A stretch of 64,000 nt of DNA from Trebonia sp963785645 (GCA_963785645.1 CAWAWG010000003.1:682001-746000), one strand, 5' to 3'; positions 46,430-56,093 are shown, counted from the first letter of the stretch. Made by a program: numbers and translations. Notes: generated by a model not told the origin, from the letters alone.

Positions 46430-47535
46430 ATGAGGCCAGATATGCCGGCCATGGCCGACGCGCCGCTGCTCGACGACCTTGGCCAGATCCAAGCGCCGCT
46501 GCTCGTGGTTGACCTTGACGCCGGATCCGCGCCGCCGGCGCCAGCGGGCGACCGGGCACTGGTCGGCGTCGCCACCAGGCCGCTCGACCAGGCGCGGCGC
46601 GACCTAGCCAGCACGCTTGACGTGACACTGGTGCCTCCGGACGCGGTCGCCGGCCCCCAGTGCGCGGCCTCGGCCGACCCGCGGGCTGATGCCGGCCGGC
46701 TGCGCGCCGCCGCCGAGGCCAGCCCGCAGGCCGCCCTCGTGCTCACCGCAGTGCTACGGGCCGGCCCGGTCGACGTCGCGGCGGCCCTGGACCTCGAATC
46801 ATTCGCCTACTCGACCCTGCTCGGCGGTGCCGAGTTCGCCCGGTGGCTCAGGCACCGGGGACCCCGCCCCGGACCGCCGCCGTCGCCTCAGCCGCCGGTC
46901 CTGGTCGCCCGGACCGGGGACCTGCTGCGGATCAGCCTCAACCGGCCGGAGCGGCGCAACGCCTACGGGCGGGAAATGCGCGACCGTCTCGCTGAGGCAC
47001 TGCGCCTAGCCGTGCTTGACGACACCATCGAGCAGGTGATCCTTGACGGGGCGGGTCCTTCGTTCTGCGCCGGCGGCGACCTGGATGAGTTCGGAACGGC
47101 ACCCGACCTGGCCACCGCGCACTTCGTGCGCACCCGGGCGGAGCCGGGCGGCTGCTGCACCAGGTATCTGAACGCCTGGAGGCCCGCCTGCACGGCAGCT
47201 GTGTCGGCGCGGGGATCGAACTGCCGGCCTTCGCGGCCCGCGTGACCGCACAGCCGGGCACCACGTTCCGCCTGCCTGAGGTGGGCATGGGGCTGATACC
47301 GGGCGCGGGCGGCACCGTCTCGATCCCGCGGCGTATCGGCCGCTGGCGCACCTTTTACCTGGCTTTGTCCGGGTGCACGCTGGACGCGCCCACCGCCGCC
47401 GAGTGGCGGCTCGTTGACGCCATAGAATTAGCCAACGATGCGGACGCCGCGCGGGCGGATGCCGCGTACTTGCTGTTATCCGGGCGTGGGCGCCGGTATC
47501 CTGGCTACTCAGCCGGCCCGTTGCGGTCCGCTTAA
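46430..47535 (+). pseudogene. Enoyl-CoA hydratase/isomerase with N-terminal extension, frameshifted
   Basis: From ATG 46430. A ~150-residue N-terminal extension of unknown role precedes the crotonase fold: LLRISLNRPERRNAYGREMR, then VILDGAGPSFCAGGDLDEFG (oxyanion-hole loop). The frame breaks near 47140. The remainder, LLHQVSERLEARLHGSCVGA and PGTTFRLPEVGMGLIPGAGG, TVSIPRRIGRWR, continues in the next frame to 47535. Repaired length ~365 aa. Third gene of the CoA-transferase/amidohydrolase cluster. Confidence 0.75.
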
Positions 47536-49054
47536 GGCGGCGGGTAGCGTTTGACGTGAATCGTTTCCGCAGGTCTCAGTCCGGATGGTGGGGCGCCGCG
47601 CTGGCCTCCTGGACCCATTCGCCGGTGCCGAGCACACCGATGCCGGGCGCTAGGCCGCCAAGCGCCGGCCCCGGCGAGAAACTGCCGTCGCTTCAACCCC
47701 CGGGATTCGGGTGCCGCACCAGAGCCAGCCATCTTCCACGTGCTCCTTTTCCTGAGTTGCCGGGGATGGTGATGAGCAGCGGGGGCATTGATACCCGACA
47801 CCTTCCGCGGACTCAGGATGCGGGTTCCTGAGTCAGTACTGCGAAGGTAACCGAGCAAACGCTTGTGTACAAGACAATTTCCTGAATCCGTAAGAGTCAT
47901 TTCCAAAGTGTGGAAATGGCATTCTCTAGAAAAGATGTTCTGGATACCAGGCTGCGCGCGGCCGCAACGAAGCAGCGTGTCGCCGGCCTGACCCAGGTAC
48001 GCCGGTGGCTGTTGCGCCGGGAGCGGGCTGGAACCTGACCTGGAACGCGAAGTAACCAGCCGTTCGGGATGATCGGCTCAGCGCTGAGGGCGCAGGCCAG
48101 CGGTACCGGCCCAGGCGCCCAGCGGTCCGGGTACGGCAACCGTGTCCCCGGCTGCCGACTCTGCGCGATGAGGTGCACCATCGACGGCAGGCGGCCGGCG
48201 GCCAGATCGGAGGCGTCGAGGGGGCGGACGCAGGCAACGGGCCTGCCCTGCTCGGGCCGGCCGCGGATGCTCGCGCGGCGCCGTCCGGCAGTCCCCGTTC
48301 CAGGATGCGGGCAAGACCTCCTTGCAGAACGGAACCCAGGGGGCAGATCGCAGGACGGTCGCCAAGGTTTTCGCTTTACATGTTAAAAAAGCAGGCTATA
48401 ACCTGCGGAATCTCCGCGTTAATGGGCTGAAGCGCGGGAGCGGCCGGACCTTCCGGGCATGTGCCGCCAACCTGGCGCTTGACCAAATGGCGACCGGCGA
48501 CGAAGCCGCCGGCCAAGCGCTCAGGGATAATGCGCTGAATCTTCTTCACGTTACCTACGGGCCCGACTTTGTCGACGTCGCGGCGGCCGACTGGAGCAGC
48601 AGGCTCGACCATGACTTCGATCCTCCCGTCATTTAGCTTCGACCGCAGGCCCGCCACTTTCGCCTTGCCCATGGCTAGCCCCGCCGCGGCCGCGAACTCC
48701 GCCGCCCGCAGCAGGCGCCCCACGTCGGCGGCTACCTCCAGCAGGTCCCTGGTAAGACTGCGGCAGCACCGATGGCTCCGTCTCCCTGCGCATGACGGCA
48801 GAAGACCACACCGCCCTGTCAACCGGAAATCAGGCAAGGTTCCAGGTCAGGAGTCCCTACAGAAGAGCTGCACCCATTGCCTTTGGTGCGGCAGCGCTGG
48901 GCCACTGAATAAAGATCCGAAGGAAATAACGGACATGCTGCGCCGCTCGCCTAGAGCAGATGTGAATCTCTGGTATCAGGCCTCTCAGGCGACTGCTACC
49001 AGGGGATGGGCTTTCGCCTTCTCATAGAGGGGCTCGGGCGCTAGGTCGATACCG
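47536..49054. other. Gene-poor interval, 1.5 kb
   Basis: No frame on either strand shows a recognisable domain. Frames at 48322-48636 (+, 104 codons) and 48376-48837 (-, 153 codons) overlap one another and have mixed third-position bias. Local A/T content is higher than in the flanking genes, as in ACAAGACAATTTCCTGAATC near 47870 and TTTTCGCTTTACATGTTAAA near 48367. It may be decayed genes or an old insertion. I could not identify ends, repeats or a transposase. Confidence 0.5.
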
Positions 49055-50335
49055 TCAGGCCCCCATCGCTTCTATGAGGAGCAGAGCTACCCACAATTCC
49101 AGCCGACGTTCGTCAGTGCGCATCCCGCGCAGTTCCTCAGCGCGACGGAGCCGGTAGGCGACCGTATTTCGCGCGATGACCAACTGCGAGGCGGTCACCT
49201 GCGCGTTGTGGGTCTCGAGGTAGGCACGCAGCGTACGGCGCAGCTCCCGGGTATTCGGGTCGTCGGCGGCGAGCTCACCGAGCTCGCGGGCCACGAACCG
49301 GCGCAACCGGGAGCTGTCCTGCGACAGCGTTGCCAGCAGACTGATGCTGGGGAACGGCACGACCGTGCCGGCAACTCCCGGCATGGCCAAGGCGACCCGG
49401 TGCGCGTCACCCGCTTCACGATGAGTGTCGCGGAAGCCGGCGACGCCGTGCCCAGCGCCGCCGACCGCGACACGGACCCCGCCGTCGGCGTGTGCCTGCC
49501 CGGGGGGGAAGCGGCCTCGCCGGTTGCCCCACGCGTGCAGCAGTGACTGCCCCCGGGGCAGCAGCAAGGTCTGCTGGGCGCCGCTGGCCTCCAGCCAGGC
49601 CAGGGCCGTGTCCTGCAACCTGGTCGCCTCCGGCGGGACGGAACCGTGGTGCCACACGACGATGCCGACATGGTGGCGGTTACGCAGCTCGTAGCGCAGC
49701 TTTTGCGCGACCGCGTCGAGATCCAGCGCGGTGTCAGCAGTGTCGCATGACAACACGGCGTTGACGAGTTCCTGCCGCACGGCCGCCGCCGTAGCGTGCC
49801 AGCGGTCGCTTTCGACCGTGTAGGCTTCGCCGAGTCCCTCGACCAGGGCATCGACGCACTCGAAGGCCAAGCGGAACATGTGCTGGAGTTCGAGCGCCTG
49901 CTCGGAAACGGGGACCAGAGCCCGGCAGGCCGTTAGCAGCCGGTCGACAAGTTGCCGGTGCGCCTGGCGCACCGACGCCCAGACCTCGTGGAGCGGCACG
50001 CCGAGCTGCACGAATTCCCGTGCTGTCTGCGGCACTTCCGGGGTGGTCGCCGGGTCTACGACGGTACCGCTGTAGACGCTGGCGAGGATGCAGAGGACTC
50101 CGCCCTCGACCCCCTTCCCTACCGCGCGCTCCTCCCCGACTCCGACGGCGAACCGGGGCAGCGCGCCGAGCACCGCAGCCGTGATCTCCCTCGCAGCGGC
50201 GACAGACCAGGCCACAGGAGAGGGACCGAGTCTTTCCGTGAACTCCTGCCACGTCTGCTCCGAGCATGCGTGGTCGTACCGGGTCCGGTCATCGGTGCCG
50301 AGCCTGCGGACCCATGAGCCGGGCTTGTCATCCAC
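49055..50335 (-). CDS. PucR family transcriptional regulator (CdaR-like)
   Basis: 426 residues from GTG 50335, preceded by GAAGGAGGG. The C-terminal PucR HTH is clear: LRRTLRAYLETHNAQVTASQ, LVIARNTVAYRLRRAEELRG. The central GGDEF-like sensory region and N-terminal RsbR-like helices are typical of actinomycete PucR proteins. These activate purine, hydroxy-acid or aromatic-degradation genes. It is followed upstream by a CocE-type hydrolase/enoyl-CoA hydratase pair on the same strand, its likely target. Confidence 0.9.
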   Translation of the reverse strand: MDDKPGSWVRRLGTDDRTRYDHACSEQTWQEFTERLGPSPVAWSVAAAREITAAVLGALPRFAVGVGEERAVGKGVEGGVLCILASVYSGTVVDPATTPEVPQTAREFVQLGVPLHEVWASVRQAHRQLVDRLLTACRALVPVSEQALELQHMFRLAFECVDALVEGLGEAYTVESDRWHATAAAVRQELVNAVLSCDTADTALDLDAVAQKLRYELRNRHHVGIVVWHHGSVPPEATRLQDTALAWLEASGAQQTLLLPRGQSLLHAWGNRRGRFPPGQAHADGGVRVAVGGAGHGVAGFRDTHREAGDAHRVALAMPGVAGTVVPFPSISLLATLSQDSSRLRRFVARELGELAADDPNTRELRRTLRAYLETHNAQVTASQLVIARNTVAYRLRRAEELRGMRTDERRLELWVALLLIEAMGA

Positions 50336-50450
50336 CGTGCCCTCCTTCCCGCGCCGCTGCGTCCTCACGCGGGCGTCGAGCGCCTTCTGTGAGCGCCGGA
50401 TCGGTCGAGCCTTCGGATCAGGGGATCGTAGCTGGCCGCGCGGCCGCGCG

Positions 50451-52175
50451 CTACCGTAGCGGGATCACCGGCAACAGGAGGTGCGAAGGGTGCTCGGCGT
50501 CCCGGTAAACCTTGTGCACCACCGTCTTGCTTCTGGCGATGTGGTAGGGCTGGTACTCGACGTTGGTCATCGCGCCGGTCCCCGTCGGCATGTCCGCGCT
50601 CATGATGTCGACGCAGATCCGGTGACCGGCGCTGAACTGGTTGGCGGTGGCCAGGATCTGCACCTGGTACTCGATGATCGCGCCGGGCTCGACCGGCTCG
50701 ATCGCGTTCCGGGTCAGCCGGTGGAACGGCTCGCCCGGCCGCGATTGCTCCTCGTCGAGCGCCCGATAGGACGCCTTCAGCCACCCCCGCGTCAGTTCGC
50801 GCTCGGGAAGGCCGGTTGGCACCCGCCGTTCGCCCTCCCTGGCTGTCCTGACCGACACGTCGGGACCCACGTCCTTCAGCGCGACGATCCAGTTGGTGTC
50901 CTCCTGGTCGATCGACGCGTGGAATGTGAGTGAGATCGGTCCGGCCACTAGGAGGTCCTCGGGCAACGGGTCGCTCATGTACCGCAGCCGAGAGACCTCC
51001 AGGGTTTGCGTTGGGGGCATCTGAACGAACACGTCCGGCTGCGGGCTGGCCGCAGAAGTCTGTGCGGCCGCCGGCGGCTCGGTGGTGAGCCGCTCCCAGC
51101 TGGACAGGTAGTACTTGGTCCACTGGGTCTCGGGCAGCGGCCAGTCCGACCCGGTCCGCCAGGTGTTGGCGCCCATGACCCAGTACTTGACGGCAGGCTC
51201 GTCCATGATGCCGGTGTCGGCGCCCTTCAGCCAGTGGTCGTACCAGCGGATGATCTCGTCGTGGTAGGTCGAGTAAGGGCGCTCGAGGTGCGCGGGCCCG
51301 GTGAAGATCAGTTTCTTGGGCTGGTCGACGCTCTGGAAGTAGTGCTGCGCGCCGAGCCAGTGCAGCTTATACGAGTAGGCGTAGGCGCCAGAGCCCGTGT
51401 AGAAGGGAACCTGGATGGCGTCGAACTGCCGCTGCGCCTCCTCCAGCACGGTGTCGCCTTCCCACGGCTCCACCATGGCGTGGTACATCAGCCCGGTTCG
51501 CTCCCCCTTCTGCGTGAGGATGTTGTAGAGGTTGGCGTACATCCGGTAGTCCGGGTTCGCCATCGCCGCCTGCCAGTTCTCCTCGTGGCCGGCCGGCAGC
51601 CTCGGGGGCACGCCGCGCGACTCGTGGATGATGCTGAACACGTCGAGCAGGTAGGGCATGGTGTGGATGACGCCACCGGGGTAGAAGTCCCGGAAGCCGA
51701 ACATGCCGCCGTACGCGCTGCACGCGTCGTAGGGGAAAATGGCCTTCAGCGCCGGGTGCCCCTGCGCGGCGGCCCGCCACTGCTCGCCCGCGTAACCGGA
51801 AATCCCGATCATGCCGACGTTGCCGTCGGCCCACGGCTGGCTGACGATCCAGTCGATGAGGTCGTAGTGGTCGGTGTCCTCGTCCATGAACCGCCCCTCG
51901 GACTTGCCCGTGCCACGGGACTGGGCGATGACGTGGACGTAGCCGGCTTCCAAGAGCCGACCGGTGTCGCCTGCCTCGAGCGGGCCGAACCACAACGACG
52001 AGTAGGCGGGCTGGGGCGGCAGCACGTCGGACATGTTCGGCCCTTGCATGTCCTTGTTATGCAAGGCGCACGCGTACAAAACCGGCAGCGGCCGGTCGGT
52101 GTCCGGCCGGTAGACGTCCACCGCGACACGCACGCCGTCCCGCATCGGCACCAGGGTGTCGCGCTCGGTGATCAT
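50451..52175 (-). CDS. CocE/NonD family alpha/beta hydrolase (X-Pro dipeptidyl-peptidase S15-like)
   Basis: 574 residues from ATG 52175 (a start at 52202 would overlap the upstream gene). The nucleophile elbow GMIGISGYAGEQWRAAA follows VIAQSRGTGKSEGRF. The cap region, His in TGPAHLERP, and the C-terminal jelly-roll (PLPEDLLVAGPISLTFHASI) complete the S15/CocE architecture. Members hydrolyse esters or acyl-prolyl bonds. It is co-transcribed with the enoyl-CoA hydratase 11 bp upstream, so hydrolysis of a CoA-pathway ester or lactone is possible. Confidence 0.88.
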   Translation of the reverse strand: MITERDTLVPMRDGVRVAVDVYRPDTDRPLPVLYACALHNKDMQGPNMSDVLPPQPAYSSLWFGPLEAGDTGRLLEAGYVHVIAQSRGTGKSEGRFMDEDTDHYDLIDWIVSQPWADGNVGMIGISGYAGEQWRAAAQGHPALKAIFPYDACSAYGGMFGFRDFYPGGVIHTMPYLLDVFSIIHESRGVPPRLPAGHEENWQAAMANPDYRMYANLYNILTQKGERTGLMYHAMVEPWEGDTVLEEAQRQFDAIQVPFYTGSGAYAYSYKLHWLGAQHYFQSVDQPKKLIFTGPAHLERPYSTYHDEIIRWYDHWLKGADTGIMDEPAVKYWVMGANTWRTGSDWPLPETQWTKYYLSSWERLTTEPPAAAQTSAASPQPDVFVQMPPTQTLEVSRLRYMSDPLPEDLLVAGPISLTFHASIDQEDTNWIVALKDVGPDVSVRTAREGERRVPTGLPERELTRGWLKASYRALDEEQSRPGEPFHRLTRNAIEPVEPGAIIEYQVQILATANQFSAGHRICVDIMSADMPTGTGAMTNVEYQPYHIARSKTVVHKVYRDAEHPSHLLLPVIPLR

Positions 52176-52186
52176 TGGAGCCGCCT

Positions 52187-52975
52187 CTACCGGCCGAGCC
52201 ACTTGATGTCAGGCAGCGCGGTCTCGCCCGCCGCCACCATGTCGGCGAGCGCCGGGATCGCGTTCCGGGCGTCAGCGCTGTCGTACAGCCCCATGGTCAA
52301 ATCAGGCATCAGCCTGTCCGCCACCGCGACGCCGCCTCCGTGCGCCTTCACCAGCGACTTGATGGCCGCGTAGCCCCGGGTCGGGCCCTCGGCCAGCCGC
52401 CGGGCCAGGTCCGCCGCCGTCTTGTCGAGCTCCCCGTCCGGGACCACCTCGGCGACGATGTTAAGCGCCGCCGCCTCGGTCGCAGTGACCGGGGCTATCA
52501 GCATGGCGATCCGCGCGGCGTGGTAGGGCCCTGCCGCAGCGGCGATCCGCTGGACCGCGCCGGCGAGCGGGACCATTCCGCTGGTGGCCTCGATACAGGT
52601 GAAGACCGCCGTTTGTGACGCGATGATCAGGTCGGCCGACAGCACCAGCTCAAAGCCTCCGCCCATCACGTTGCCGCGGACCGCGGCGATCACGGGAAAA
52701 GGCAGCGCTTCAATCGTCCGGTAGGAGGTGTTGACCTCGCCGACGAACGTCCGGAACCAACGCTGGTCTTTGCCCGGCCACTCGTAGACGGCCCCGCCGA
52801 CGCAGAAGTCCTCGCCCTCGGCCCGGATGAGCAGGGCCCGGATGTCGCTTTCGCCGGCCTGGTGGACGGCCTCGGCTAGATCGGTGGAGAACTGGCCGCT
52901 CAGCCAGTTGGGCGGGCTGCAAAGGACGATCGTGCCGAGGTCGCCGTCACGCTCAAACCGGATAACGTTGTTCAT
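52187..52975 (-). CDS. Enoyl-CoA hydratase/isomerase family protein
   Basis: 262 residues from ATG 52975 with an AGGAGG site. Crotonase fold: ALLIRAEGEDFCVGGAVYEW, FPVIAAVRGNVMGGGFELVL, SADLIIASQTAVF. The usual second catalytic Glu region reads EATSGMVPLAGAVQRIA. It hydrates or isomerises an acyl-CoA. A decayed, divergently oriented relative of this gene, with the same ribosome-site context, begins at 53136. Confidence 0.9.
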   Translation of the reverse strand: MNNVIRFERDGDLGTIVLCSPPNWLSGQFSTDLAEAVHQAGESDIRALLIRAEGEDFCVGGAVYEWPGKDQRWFRTFVGEVNTSYRTIEALPFPVIAAVRGNVMGGGFELVLSADLIIASQTAVFTCIEATSGMVPLAGAVQRIAAAAGPYHAARIAMLIAPVTATEAAALNIVAEVVPDGELDKTAADLARRLAEGPTRGYAAIKSLVKAHGGGVAVADRLMPDLTMGLYDSADARNAIPALADMVAAGETALPDIKWLGR

Positions 52976-53135
52976 GTTGCCTCCTGTCTCTTTATGATCG
53001 CCCGAATCATGGCAGCGGACGCGTGGCGCTGGCTTGCGCAGGTTCGGCAAAGTTGCCCACCGGCATTGCGCACTCTGCACAAGCCTGCACCGGCCGCCGA
53101 CTGCGATGGTGACAAGTACCGCACAGGAGGCAGCG

Positions 53136-53330
53136 TGAACGTGATCCGCTACGAGCGAGACCGTGAAATCGTGTCCCGGCAATTCACCGCCGACCTAGCT
53201 GCCGGCGTTCACCATGCCTGGTTAGAGCGCCGATTCCTGTGGTCGCCGCAGTGCGCGGTGACGTGATGAGTGGCGGCTTCGAGCTGGCAGCGTCGGCCGA
53301 CGTCATCATCGCGTCGCGGATCGAGGGTTG
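53136..53330 (+). pseudogene. Enoyl-CoA hydratase remnant (paralogue of the gene at 52187)
   Basis: GTG 53136 after ACAGGAGGCAGC opens MNVIRYERDREI and SRQFTADLAAGVHHAW, matching the start of the intact neighbour (MNNVIRFERDG, GQFSTDLAEAVHQA) with an internal loss. It later resumes in another frame as VAAVRGDVMSGGFELAASAD and VIIASR before abruptly leaving the family near 53325. About three quarters of the gene is gone. An inverted duplication followed by deletions explains it. Confidence 0.7.
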
Positions 53331-53601
53331 TTCACCGACGCCCCCCTACCCAGCCCGCCGCAAGATTGCGGACTATTTCAGCGAGAACTTCTACATCACT
53401 ACGTCTGGGAACTTCCATACCCAGACACTTGTGGACGCGATCCTCGAACTCGGCGCGGACCGCATCATGTTCTCGACCGACTGGCCGTTCGAGAATGTCG
53501 ACCACGCAGCGAACTGGTTCGACTCGGCCCCCATCAGCGAAAACGACCGGCGCAAAATCGGGCGGGACAACGCGTTGGCGCTGTTTCGGCTGGGATCTTA
53601 A
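53331..53601 (+). pseudogene. Amidohydrolase (gamma-resorcylate-decarboxylase-like) C-terminal fragment
   Basis: Reads YFSENFYITTSGNFHTQTLV, DAILELGADRIMFSTDWPFE, NVDHAANWFD and ends IGRDNALALFRLGS. This is the last ~85 residues of amidohydrolase-2 family decarboxylases, including the metal-ligand Asp of STDWP. It is joined in frame to the enoyl-CoA hydratase remnant, so the junction near 53330 is a deletion or recombination scar. Confidence 0.75.
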
Positions 53602-53758
53602 GGCGGGCGCCGAGCCTGTCACCGCTGAATCTTTGCGGCAGTTCTGCGCGGACAAGATCGCGTACAAGATCCCCCACTACGTTCACCTGGTCGACCACTT
53701 TCCGATGACAGTGACCGGAAAAGTACGCAAAGTTGAAATGAGGGAGGAAGTTCCTTGA
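53590..53758 (+). pseudogene. AMP-dependent acyl-CoA synthetase C-terminal fragment
   Basis: Reads VTAESLRQFCADKIAYKIPH and YVHLVDHFPMTVTGKVRKVE to the stop at 53758. The TGK motif contains the conserved adenylation lysine of ANL enzymes. Only ~50 residues of ~540 remain. It follows the amidohydrolase tail directly. Confidence 0.75.
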
Positions 53759-53759
53759 G

Positions 53760-53903
53760 CTGACGGTGCTCACGGTCCAGGTCGCGCGGGTGATCGTCGG
53801 TTAGTACCCAGTACCACCGGCGGTACAGTTCGGCGCTGTCCCTGAGCGAGTTGGCGACTGACTCCAGCCAGCCCGGCGCGCTAAGCTCAGGCTCGACAGG
53901 CAT
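53760..53903 (-). pseudogene. Unidentified gene 5' fragment
   Basis: ATG 53903 opens MPVEPELSAPGWLESVANSL, RDSAELYRRWYWVLTDDHPR, then runs into antisense of the ligase remnant. Acidic, helical, coding-like composition; family not recognised. An inverted repeat TCGACAGG (53893-53900) / CCTGTCGA (53921-53928) surrounds its start and may be an old operator. Confidence 0.35.
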
Positions 53904-54113
53904 TATCGATATTTCCTTGACCTGTCGATAAGAATGAGATTAGCGTGAGAGCCGAGTAAGCAGCTTGTGCTGCGATCCTGCCGCTGAGCGCGGCTCGTAC
54001 GTGCTGGGAGTGGAGCGGCACTGGCGCGAACTGGTGGCCTTGTTCGACCGTACGTTGCGCTAGGCGACGGCTCGCCCCAAACACGAAGCACTGAAAGGAA
54101 CCGGGGAGCAACA

Positions 54114-54542
54114 ATGCCCATCATCGATGTTGACCTGCCCGAGGGCGTCATTCCGGCGGCCCGTCGTGAGCAACTGGCCCACGACCTGGGGCACGCCCTG
54201 CTCGCAGCCGAAGGGCTTCCCGCGCGGGGGCCGATTCTTGCCAGCATGACCGTCTACCTGCACACCGTGCCGCGCGGAGACGTCTACACACTCGCGGGCG
54301 CCGACGCGCCTCCCCCGGTTCGGGTCCGTCTGACGACCGCGGCCGGGAGCCTGGACGCGGACGCCCAGGGCCAGGTCGTCCGCGACGTCACCCGCATCGT
54401 CGCCGAAGCGGCGGAAGACCCGTCGCTCACTGGTCGCACTTTTGTCCTGCACAGCGAGGTAGCAGAGGGCGGCTGGGGAGCCCGCGGCACGGCCATGGGG
54501 CGGGCGGACTTCGACCGGCTCAACGCACTCCTGAGGGAATGA
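54114..54542 (+). CDS. Tautomerase-superfamily protein (4-oxalocrotonate tautomerase-like)
   Basis: 142 residues, MPIIDVDLPEGVIPAARREQ with Pro2 available as catalytic base once Met is removed. It has two beta-alpha-beta halves (second beginning near VRVRLTTAAGSLDADAQGQV), as in malonate-semialdehyde-decarboxylase/CHMI-like fused forms. It isomerises unsaturated 2-oxo acids from aromatic breakdown. AAGGAACCGGGGAG lies before the ATG. Intact, unlike the debris just upstream. Confidence 0.8.
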   Translation: MPIIDVDLPEGVIPAARREQLAHDLGHALLAAEGLPARGPILASMTVYLHTVPRGDVYTLAGADAPPPVRVRLTTAAGSLDADAQGQVVRDVTRIVAEAAEDPSLTGRTFVLHSEVAEGGWGARGTAMGRADFDRLNALLRE

Positions 54543-54557
54543 CAACCTAGCGGACGC

Positions 54558-55226
54558 CTATCCGAGTGGCTGGACCGGGTCAGCGGCAGCTGACGCCCCG
54601 GGCGTGAGGAGGTTCGCGGTGAGCATGCGGGTCAGCCAGGTCTCGTACCGGTCGGGTGGCCAGCCGCGGCCGGTGGTCAGGTCGAGGTACAGCCTGGGGC
54701 CGGTCAGCGCCCAGCAGGCGTCGGCCGCCGTTGCCTGGTCGAGCCTGGGAGCGAGCAGGCCCGTATCGGCCAGGTGGGTGACGAGCGCGCGGACGCCGGT
54801 CAGCCGTTCCTGCTGGGTCGTGGCGAGCAACTGGGTGACCTCGGGGCCGGCCTGGGCGAGCAGGCCGTATAGCGGCGCCAATCGCTCGTTGGCGCCGCGG
54901 ACGAACCCGGCCCACCGGCGCAGCTTCTCCGCGGGGTCGGCGGCGAACCGTACCTCCTGCATTTCCAGGCGGTCGGCGATGGTCACCGGCTGGTCGTCGC
55001 CGGCCAGCGTCACGTCCCACAGCGCCTTCATCAGCCCCGCCTTGCTGCCAAAGGCCTTGTAGACCGTCTCGGGCGACACCCCGGCCTGCTCGGCCACCGA
55101 GCGCACCGTCATGTGGTGGTAGCCATCGCGGAACAGCAGCTCACGGCAGGCGGCCAGGACCGCGGCGCGGTTGCGGGCGGCGCTCTCGCGCCGGCTTCTG
55201 GCGTCATAGGGCCTGGGCGCGGGCAT
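54558..55226 (-). CDS. TetR/AcrR family transcriptional regulator
   Basis: 222 residues from ATG 55226 with GGAGG upstream. The HTH is AAVLAACRELLFRDGYHHMT, VRSVAEQAGVSPETVYKAFG, SKAGLMKALWD, followed by a TetR C-terminal ligand domain. It is divergent from the MBL-fold hydrolase gene and probably acts on the quasi-palindrome between them. Confidence 0.9.
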   Translation of the reverse strand: MPAPRPYDARSRRESAARNRAAVLAACRELLFRDGYHHMTVRSVAEQAGVSPETVYKAFGSKAGLMKALWDVTLAGDDQPVTIADRLEMQEVRFAADPAEKLRRWAGFVRGANERLAPLYGLLAQAGPEVTQLLATTQQERLTGVRALVTHLADTGLLAPRLDQATAADACWALTGPRLYLDLTTGRGWPPDRYETWLTRMLTANLLTPGASAAADPVQPLG

Positions 55227-55239
55227 AGGGTGCCTCCAA

Positions 55240-55267
55240 AATTAGTTACAGTAGTCAGTATCTAATT
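55240..55267. promoter_or_regulatory. Quasi-palindrome (outer arms AATTAG/CTAATT) between TetR and MBL genes
   Basis: Outer arms AATTAG (55240-55245) and CTAATT (55262-55267), with inner TAC/GTA also symmetric, span 28 bp centred in the 84-bp divergent spacer. The size and symmetry suit a TetR dimer pair. Confidence 0.55.
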
Positions 55268-55310
55268 GTGCGGGCTCCCGACGCCCGCCGCCGTTCACCT
55301 GGAGGATGCC

Positions 55311-56093
55311 ATGTCAAGCACTGCCTCGCACCGGCCGGCACTGCCCTCGCCCGCCCCGGGCGTCACCCGGCTCGGTGACGCCGAGGTCAACTTCTACCTG
55401 CTGGAGGACCCCGACGGCCTCGTGCTGGTCGACGGCGGGCTGCCCGGCCACCTTCCGCAGCTCCGGTCGTACCTGGACGGTGCCGGGCACTCGCTCGGCG
55501 ACATCCGCGCGCTCCTGCTGACCCACGCGCATCCCGACCACACGGGGGTGGCGGCCGCCGTCCGGCAGGCCGGGGCCGACGTGTGGGTGCACCAGCGCGA
55601 CGCCGCCGGACTGGCCGGCGGCCCGCGCGTCGGCAACCGGGAGTCCAAGCCGGAAGGCTCGCTGCTCCCTTACCTGATCCGCCGGCCCGCGGTGCTGCGG
55701 TCGGTCGTGTACGCCGGCCGCATGGGCGGTTTCAGCGGTTCAAAGGTCAGCGACCCGCGGACCGTGGACGGCGACCGGCGGCTGGACGGCGTGCCCGGCC
55801 GCCCGCGGGTGGTCACGCTGCCGGGCCACACCCCGGGCAGCGTCGGCTACCTCTTCGACGACCGCGGGCTCCTGTTCACCGGGGACGCCCTGATCACCTA
55901 CGACAGCATCACCGGCTACCGCGGGCCCGGTGTCTCCTCGCGCGCGTTCACGCACGACAGCCGGGAGGCCCTCGCCTCGCTGCGGGCACTCGACGCCATC
56001 AGCGCCGGCCTGTTGCTGCCCGGCCACGGCGATCCCTTCTCCGGCACCCCCGCCGACGCCGCCGTCCAGGCGCGCAGCGCGGGCGCACGCTGA
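55311..56093 (+). CDS. MBL-fold metallo-hydrolase
   Basis: 260 residues from ATG 55311 with GGAGG at 55301-55305. Metal motif LLTHAHPDHTGVAA (HxHxDH), later LPGHTPGSVGYLFDDRGLLF with GDALITYD and final LLPGHGDPF. It is a glyoxalase-II/lactonase-like hydrolase. The TetR divergence suggests induction by its substrate; quorum-signal lactones or thioesters are possible but not demonstrated. Confidence 0.88.
   Translation: MSSTASHRPALPSPAPGVTRLGDAEVNFYLLEDPDGLVLVDGGLPGHLPQLRSYLDGAGHSLGDIRALLLTHAHPDHTGVAAAVRQAGADVWVHQRDAAGLAGGPRVGNRESKPEGSLLPYLIRRPAVLRSVVYAGRMGGFSGSKVSDPRTVDGDRRLDGVPGRPRVVTLPGHTPGSVGYLFDDRGLLFTGDALITYDSITGYRGPGVSSRAFTHDSREALASLRALDAISAGLLLPGHGDPFSGTPADAAVQARSAGAR

Noticed and set aside
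54001..54063. Short plus-strand tail reading VERHWRELVALFDRTLR before the tautomerase
   Set aside because: It looks like the end of a lost gene, but it is too short to assign to any family with confidence.
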